Shown piece by piece: positions 6,922-10,900 of a DNA stretch of 10,900 bases. Source of the DNA: Syntrophomonadaceae bacterium (lineage in GTDB: Bacteria > Bacillota > Dethiobacteria > DTU022). The translations under genes were made by a program, and so were the position numbers. The notes under the pieces are model-generated. The model made no database searches. It was not told where the DNA came from and saw only the letters and a program-made list of their open reading frames with translations. Location: assembly GCA_007127255.1 (NCBI GenBank), contig SKZS01000054.1:1-10900 (forward strand), in the 5' to 3' direction. Position 1 is the stretch's first letter, and every line of letters starts with the position of its first letter.

Positions 6922-7827
6922 ATGGCAAGGAAACCTCGCATTCATTATCCCGGAGCTCTTTATCACGTAATGGTAAGGGGTAACAACAAAGAAACTGTTC
7001 TACTCGATGACCTGCAGAAAAACAAGTATCTAAGTATCCTGGCTCGTTACAAAAAAATGTTTGATTTTAAGCTTTACGCTTTCTGTATCATGGATAATCA
7101 TGCTCATCTGCTCGTAGAAGTCAACGAAACTCCTTTGTCAAGTATTATGCAGCGCATTCAACAGGTATACACTCAATGGTATAATTACACTTTTGATAGA
7201 ACCGGGCATGTCTTTCAACAAAGATATAAAGCGTTACTGTGTGATAAGGATAGTTACCTGCTACAACTGGTAAAATACATCCATTACAACCCGGCAAGAT
7301 CCGATCTCGCTAAAGGGATTAACTACCCATGGAGCAGCCATCGCTATTATTCGGCAGAACAAATAGATACTCTTGTCGATACCACTTTTGTTCTAAATAT
7401 GTTTTCCCCTGACACGAAAAAAGCGATTGTGCAGTATTCGCAATATTTAAAGCAGAAACCGGAGAATAAAGATTATGAGGACACAGTAGAAGTTCCGGAA
7501 ATGATACAAAATACCGAACATGAGAAACTGGAACAAGAAGATACTTTAAGCTTCGACGATTTAATTGAACTCGTATGCCGCAATGAAGGTATCAGCAAAG
7601 AGTTGATAATTAATAAGGATAAGACTCAAAAAGTCTCAAATACCCGTAAGGCAATAATCATATTAAGTGACAAATACTGCTCGATATCTAACATAAAGTT
7701 AGCCGAGCATTTAAATCTCGCTCCTTCTATGACCTCAAGGATAAAAGCCAAAAGATTCAAGCAAACCGCCAAGGTAGAAGATATAATTAAAAGATTTGAA
7801 AGAGGAAGTTCAATAACTGAGGCCTGA
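6922..7827 (+). CDS. REP-associated tyrosine transposase (RAYT, Y1_Tnp) with DnaA-like C-terminal domain
   Basis: Predicted 301-residue single-strand DNA transposase of the IS200-like Y1/HUH superfamily, expected to cut at REP-type hairpins through a covalent phosphotyrosine. Residues 1-125 hold the catalytic domain: MARKPRIHYPGALYHVMVRG start, metal-binding His-Ala-His (MDNHAHLLVEV, H60 and H62), then MQRIQQVYTQWYN with the probable catalytic Tyr83 (Tyr87 is possible), RTGHVFQQRYKA and VKYIHYNPARS, all RAYT hallmarks. A charged spacer follows (about 175-210). Residues 210-280 resemble the DnaA C-terminal helix-turn-helix (LVCRNEGIS ... NTRKAIIILSDKYCSISNIKLAEHLNL ... MTSRIK). ATG 6922 follows AAGGTG by 6 nt; the upstream GTG 6913 lies in that site. 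Its last residues (SSITEA) and stop are encoded by the element's right hairpin. It appears intact, and it is more Lys-rich and AT-rich than its neighbours. Confidence 0.92.
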   Translation: MARKPRIHYPGALYHVMVRGNNKETVLLDDLQKNKYLSILARYKKMFDFKLYAFCIMDNHAHLLVEVNETPLSSIMQRIQQVYTQWYNYTFDRTGHVFQQRYKALLCDKDSYLLQLVKYIHYNPARSDLAKGINYPWSSHRYYSAEQIDTLVDTTFVLNMFSPDTKKAIVQYSQYLKQKPENKDYEDTVEVPEMIQNTEHEKLEQEDTLSFDDLIELVCRNEGISKELIINKDKTQKVSNTRKAIIILSDKYCSISNIKLAEHLNLAPSMTSRIKAKRFKQTAKVEDIIKRFERGSSITEA

Positions 7828-7849
7828 CCCCAATTGTTGAACTTGTTTT
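7806..7849 (-). repeat. Right REP-like hairpin of the RAYT element
   Basis: An 8-bp stem pairs AAGTTCAA (7806-7813) with TTGAACTT (7837-7844), around the inner palindrome AGGCCT (7820-7825). The longer bulge with CCCC (7828-7831) is now on the 3' side, so the hairpin is the inverse of the left one. The transposase stop TGA (7825-7827) lies inside it. Confidence 0.72.
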
Positions 7850-7875
7850 GTGTTTGGAGTTTGTTTTTGTTATTG

Positions 7876-7904
7876 TTGATTACCTTACAGCATCAAAATA
7901 TGTT
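7876..7904 (+). promoter_or_regulatory. Candidate promoter for the TraB-family gene
   Basis: TTGATT (7876-7881), a 17-bp spacer and TATGTT (7899-7904) lie just outside the RAYT element, about 24 bp before the start codon. The match is moderate (4/6 in each hexamer). If used, the TraB-family gene is transcribed independently of the element. Confidence 0.4.
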
Positions 7905-7927
7905 ATTATTACTGATGGTGAGATAGA

Positions 7928-9124
7928 ATGAATTCGGGAAGTGATCTGTTGACAAGTGAAAATGTTCATCGCATAGATTATGATGGTCGCGAAATTGTAT
8001 TGATAGGAACTGCTCATGTTTCACAAAAAAGTGTAGGCGAGGTTAAAGACGTAATCGCTGCAGAAAACCCCGACACCGTTTGTGTGGAGTTATGCGAGGC
8101 CCGTTACCAGTCCTTGATTGATACTGAAACATGGAAGAATACCGATATAGTTAAAATTATCAGGGAAGGTAAGGCCCTGCTGCTTCTGGCCAAACTGGCC
8201 TTGTCCTCTTACCAGAAAAAACTAGCCCGGAAGTTTGGTGTTAAACCCGGGGAGGAAATGATACAGGGGATTAACTCGGCTAAAGAAATCGGCGCCGAAT
8301 TGTGCCTTGCCGATCGCGATATTCAGATTACTATGCTGCGGTTGTGGAGAAATCTCGGCTTTTGGAGCAAAATAAAGCTTTTTTTTAATTTTATGCTGGG
8401 CATGTTTATTGATGAAGAGCTGACCGAAGAAGATATGGAAAAAATGAAAAGTCAGGATATGCTCAGTGCCGCCCTGGAAGAGCTTTCAAAAGCTTTTCCT
8501 CAGCTTAAATCAGTCGTTATTGACGAACGAGATATTTACCTGGCCCAAAAGATTAAGGAAGCGCCCGGAGAAAAAGTTGTTGCCGTACTCGGAGCAGGCC
8601 ACATCCCCGGCATTAAAAAAGAACTGCTCAACAATCATGACCTATCAGAGCTAAACAGGGTTCCATCTCCGTCAAGGGCTACCAAGATTATCGGCTGGGG
8701 TATTCCCATTTTTATTATCACCATTATTGCCTCTACTTTTTCTGTTGACAGGGCTACGGGTATAGATCAGATGATCAGCTGGATTCTATGGAATGGATCT
8801 TTAGGCGTACTTGGAGCAATCCTGGCTTTTGCCCATCCCCTCGCTATCCTAACCGCCTTTGTCGCTGCCCCAATCAGCTCGCTGAGCCCCCTGCTGGCAG
8901 CAGGATGGTTCGCGGGGTTAACTGAAGCCCTGGTCAGAAAACCAAGTGTTAATGACTTTGAAAACCTGGCTGAGGATATGCATACTCTTAAGGGCTTTTG
9001 GCGCAATAAGGTGACTCACATCCTGCTGGTAGTTGTTTTTGCCAATTTGGGCAGCACTATCGGCACTATTATCGGCGGCGCAGACGTAGTCAGCAAGTTT
9101 ATCAGCACCTTTTTCGGATCTTAA
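7928..9124 (+). CDS. TraB/PrgY-family membrane protein
   Basis: Predicted 398 residues of the TraB/PrgY (TIKI-related) superfamily, named after enterococcal proteins that shut down sex-pheromone activity; some relatives are proposed metal-dependent proteases. Residues 22-235 form the soluble TraB domain, with IVLIGTAHVSQKSV (23-36), VCVELCEARY (51-60), LADRDIQITMLRLW (127-140), DERDIYLAQKI (199-209) and VVAVLGAGHIPGI (217-229). The conserved GTAH His, the ELCEARY Glu and Arg, and the GAGH His are present. Residues about 255-390 carry roughly four membrane helices, the usual C-terminal anchor. ATG 7928 follows GGTGAG by 5 nt. No pheromone genes or conjugation system are nearby, so a pheromone role is not supported; a general peptide or envelope function is possible. 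It converges on the oxidoreductase gene with an 8-bp gap. Confidence 0.9.
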   Translation: MNSGSDLLTSENVHRIDYDGREIVLIGTAHVSQKSVGEVKDVIAAENPDTVCVELCEARYQSLIDTETWKNTDIVKIIREGKALLLLAKLALSSYQKKLARKFGVKPGEEMIQGINSAKEIGAELCLADRDIQITMLRLWRNLGFWSKIKLFFNFMLGMFIDEELTEEDMEKMKSQDMLSAALEELSKAFPQLKSVVIDERDIYLAQKIKEAPGEKVVAVLGAGHIPGIKKELLNNHDLSELNRVPSPSRATKIIGWGIPIFIITIIASTFSVDRATGIDQMISWILWNGSLGVLGAILAFAHPLAILTAFVAAPISSLSPLLAAGWFAGLTEALVRKPSVNDFENLAEDMHTLKGFWRNKVTHILLVVVFANLGSTIGTIIGGADVVSKFISTFFGS

Positions 9125-9132
9125 GTCAGGGG

Positions 9133-10497
9133 TTACCCCGACCAGGCGGTATTATTGATTGCTTCGGCCAAGGTGGGATGAATATGCATCATATCCTGCA
9201 GGTCGTAAACCGTGGCACCGAAACGAATAGCTGCAATCAGTTCATGGATCAGTTCTCCACCTTCTGGCCCAATGATGTGTGCGCCGAGAATTTTCCCGTT
9301 GACTTTATTGACCACCAGCTTAATAAAGCCATCGGTTTTTTCAGCAGCCAGGGCTCTTCCCTGGTAAGCAAAAGGAAATCGCTGGATTTTTATTTTAAAG
9401 CCGGCCTCATGTGCTTCCTGTTCACCCATCCCAACAGATGCTATCTCCGGATCGGTAAATACAGCGAAGGGAATCAGACGCTTTTCATTACTGACGACCT
9501 CCTGACCTTTAAGCAGGTAACGTGAGAGAAGCAAACCATCATGCCAGGCGCGGTGAGTGAACATCATCCCGCCTGTCACATCACCGATCGCCCAAATTCC
9601 CCTGGCGCTTGTTTTGAAACCCGAATCGATCTTGATAAAACCCCTGCTATCGGTTTTAACGCCCGCCTCTTCCACCTTAAGCCGATCGCTGTTTGGTGTC
9701 CTTCCGGCGGCTACCAGGAGCTTTTCTGCGCTGTAACGTTCAGCCCGGCCTTCCCCTTGATCTACAGCATAAACAGTAGAGCTATCTTGGCCAACTTTAC
9801 TGACTTCGGTTCCCGTTTTAATCTTAATCCCTTCTTTTTTAAGCAGATCTTCGATCTCCGCCGATATTTCTTCTTCCAGGATGGGCCCTAGGCGTCTGTT
9901 GCGCTGAAGCACAGTTACATCCACTCCAAGGCGGGCGAATAACTGGGAAAACTCCAGGGCTATAACCCCTCCACCTATAATCAGGATGCTATGCGGCAGA
10001 CTTTCCATTTCCATTACTGTAGTTGAAGTCAGGTAATCAATACTCTCCAGGCCATTAATCGGCGGAACGGCAGGGCGGGCTCCGCAGGCAATTACAATCT
10101 TATCTGCAGTAAGGGTTTCCCCATTTACACTGATTTCCCGCGGTCCTGTAAAAGAAGCTGTTCCCTCAAAGAGGCTAATATTATCATTGCGCTCAACATT
10201 TTTATAACCGCGACCGCGAATTCGGCCGACCAGGTTATCTTTTCGCTCACGCATGGCAGCCCAATCAGCCCGCGGCGCTTCAGCTATAACACCATAGCGG
10301 CCTGCTTCCTTTATTTTATGCATTATTCTGGCCGATTCTATCAGGGTTTTCGAAGGGATACAGCCAATATTTATGCAGGTCCCGCCCATGTGGCTGTATT
10401 CAATTAAAGCTACTTTCCAACCAGCCCCTGCAGTCCTATGCGTCACATTCATTCCTGCAGAACCACTTCCGACAACTATCAGGTCAAACTTTTTCAC
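9133..10497 (-). CDS. FAD-dependent pyridine nucleotide-disulfide oxidoreductase (dihydrolipoamide dehydrogenase/MerA-like)
   Basis: Predicted 454 residues, class I flavoprotein disulfide reductase. Visible are the FAD dinucleotide fold VVGSGSAG (8-15), the redox-active pair GGTCINIGCIPSK (Cys41, Cys46), the NAD(P) fold ILIIGGGVIALEF (171-183), the FAD motif IWAIGDVTGG (301-310) and the interface HPTLAE (His440, Glu445) that supplies the catalytic base. The second beta strand of the NAD(P) fold ends VTVLQRNRR: the acidic residue typical of NADH-specific enzymes is replaced by Gln followed by arginines, suggesting NADPH. There is no N-terminal metal-binding domain and no C-terminal Cys pair, so it is not a classical mercuric reductase; the substrate is unknown. 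GTG 10497 lies 9 nt after GGAGGA; the TTG at 10506 abuts that site and is unlikely. No 2-oxoacid dehydrogenase or mer genes adjoin it. Confidence 0.9.
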   Translation of the reverse strand: MKKFDLIVVGSGSAGMNVTHRTAGAGWKVALIEYSHMGGTCINIGCIPSKTLIESARIMHKIKEAGRYGVIAEAPRADWAAMRERKDNLVGRIRGRGYKNVERNDNISLFEGTASFTGPREISVNGETLTADKIVIACGARPAVPPINGLESIDYLTSTTVMEMESLPHSILIIGGGVIALEFSQLFARLGVDVTVLQRNRRLGPILEEEISAEIEDLLKKEGIKIKTGTEVSKVGQDSSTVYAVDQGEGRAERYSAEKLLVAAGRTPNSDRLKVEEAGVKTDSRGFIKIDSGFKTSARGIWAIGDVTGGMMFTHRAWHDGLLLSRYLLKGQEVVSNEKRLIPFAVFTDPEIASVGMGEQEAHEAGFKIKIQRFPFAYQGRALAAEKTDGFIKLVVNKVNGKILGAHIIGPEGGELIHELIAAIRFGATVYDLQDMMHIHPTLAEAINNTAWSG

Positions 10498-10635
10498 CTT
10501 AATCAATCCTCCGCAGCATCATTATGTTAAAACCAGCCATTGATAACAGCCTCTATGCTTTAAATAATCATAGATTGTCATAAATCATTTTTTTCCCGCT
10601 GCCCGGGGAGAAAAAACAAATCACTCGAGAAGTTT

Positions 10636-10900
10636 TTAGGACTTACTACGATCCCCCATAAAATAGGCTGCCAGGACTGCAGTAACAGGAACAGCACAAA
10701 TCAAACCGATACTGCCTGCAGCTCCACGGACAAATTCCGTAGCAATTATATCCATGTTAATTACCTTGAGCCAGTCAATTTCGTAACCCATAACCAGAAG
10801 CAGCATGGGCGTGGCAGCGCCAACGTAAGCTAAAATCAGGGTGTTAGCCATGGTACCCATGACATCGCGGCCAACATTTAATGAGCCCTTAAACAGATCC
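10636..10900 (-). CDS. YibE/F-family membrane protein, C-terminal part (cut by right edge)
   Basis: Only the last 87 codons are inside the window; the frame stays open to 10900, so the gene begins further right. The visible protein reads FKGSLNVGRDVMGTMANTL, a membrane helix (LILAYVGAATPMLLLVMG), a loop with IDWLKVINMDIIATEFVRG, and a final helix (GSIGLICAVPVTAVLAAYFM) with a short basic tail. The GRDxMGTMxNTLILAY motif and the final helix match the end of YibE/F proteins, multi-pass membrane proteins of unknown function. The internal ATG at 10860 is a Met within the conserved motif, not a start. No clear T-tract terminator follows its stop. Confidence 0.82.
   Translation of the reverse strand, partial: DLFKGSLNVGRDVMGTMANTLILAYVGAATPMLLLVMGYEIDWLKVINMDIIATEFVRGAAGSIGLICAVPVTAVLAAYFMGDRSKS

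Larger units (their letters stand above)
6774..7849 (+). mobile_element. RAYT transposase element with inverted hairpin ends
   Basis: Imperfect inverted terminal repeats of 32 bp bound the unit: 6774-6805 against 7818-7849, with 2 mismatches by eye. Each contains AGGCCTGA, a G4/C4 run, and GTTCAAC/GTTGAAC before AAAACAAG/CTTGTTTT at the outer edge. Each end is also part of its own hairpin, the two hairpins lying in opposite orientation, like a BIME made of two REP units. Between them lies one RAYT gene with its own extended -10 promoter. No target-site duplication is apparent, as expected for IS200/IS605-type chemistry. The unit joins directly to the 3' end of rlmD. The gene is intact, but I cannot tell whether the element still moves. 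Confidence 0.82.

Noticed and set aside
7928..9124. Pheromone-shutdown role (as for plasmid TraB/PrgY)
   Set aside because: The family is widespread in chromosomes, and no pheromone, aggregation or conjugation genes are present in the window.
9129..9139. GGGG-TTA-CCCC palindrome between the TraB-family gene and the oxidoreductase gene, as a shared terminator
   Set aside because: Only four base pairs with a three-base loop, it contains the oxidoreductase stop codon, and no T-tract follows on either strand.
9178..9891. Two plus-strand open frames (9178-9525 and 9541-9891) opposite the oxidoreductase gene
   Set aside because: They lie wholly antisense to a well-supported gene, have no ribosome site or recognisable motif, and their composition reflects the opposite strand's codons.
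9133..10497. Mercuric reductase (merA)
   Set aside because: No C-terminal vicinal cysteines, no N-terminal metal-binding domain, and no mer regulator or transport genes nearby.
10588..10616. T7-CCC...GGGG-AG-A6 hairpin downstream of the YibE/F gene, as a terminator
   Set aside because: The T-run precedes the hairpin and A-runs follow it on both strands, with a mismatch in the stem; no T-tract is in the terminator position.

Overview
The window looks like chromosome of a member of the Bacillota, probably an anaerobic clostridial lineage. The grounds are a ydbS-ydbT membrane pair, A/G-rich ribosome binding sites (AAGGAG, GGAGG), frequent GTG and TTG starts, sigma-A-like promoters, a class C group II intron, and an RlmD-type enzyme that keeps the four cysteines of an iron-sulfur cluster. 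The species cannot be named from this sequence. Most genes are housekeeping or envelope functions; the accessory DNA is an intron end and one transposase unit.

Left part (1-2848). On the minus strand, a group II intron begins at 114 and runs off the left edge. It sits directly after the intrinsic terminator (117-161) of an acidic two-repeat lipoprotein gene. That gene diverges from a MATE efflux transporter on the plus strand, with a candidate promoter for each in the shared 209-bp gap. The transporter converges on a small minus-strand membrane protein with a DUF4190-like layout.

Middle (2849-5257). After a 272-bp gap holding a possible -10 box and an 11-bp-pitch direct repeat comes the minus-strand ydbS-ydbT operon, whose genes overlap by 8 bp. 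Together they encode four bacterial PH (bPH_2) domains on membrane helices. A 13-bp perfect tandem duplication lies in the gap to the divergent rlmD.

Right part (5258-10900). rlmD (23S rRNA uracil-5-methyltransferase) ends inside the left end of a 1,076-bp element (6774-7849). The element carries a REP-associated tyrosine transposase (RAYT, Y1/HUH type) with a DnaA-like C-terminal domain. Its ends are 32-bp inverted repeats with two mismatches, each part of a hairpin. The stop codons of both rlmD and the transposase lie in the same AGGCCTGA motif of these ends. Next come a TraB/PrgY-family membrane protein (plus strand), a convergent flavin disulfide oxidoreductase (minus strand), and the C-terminal end of a YibE/F-family membrane protein leaving the right edge.

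I see no CRISPR array, tRNA, rRNA or obvious defence operon. The least ordinary structures are the RAYT element that has replaced the end of rlmD, and the intron placed exactly behind a terminator.
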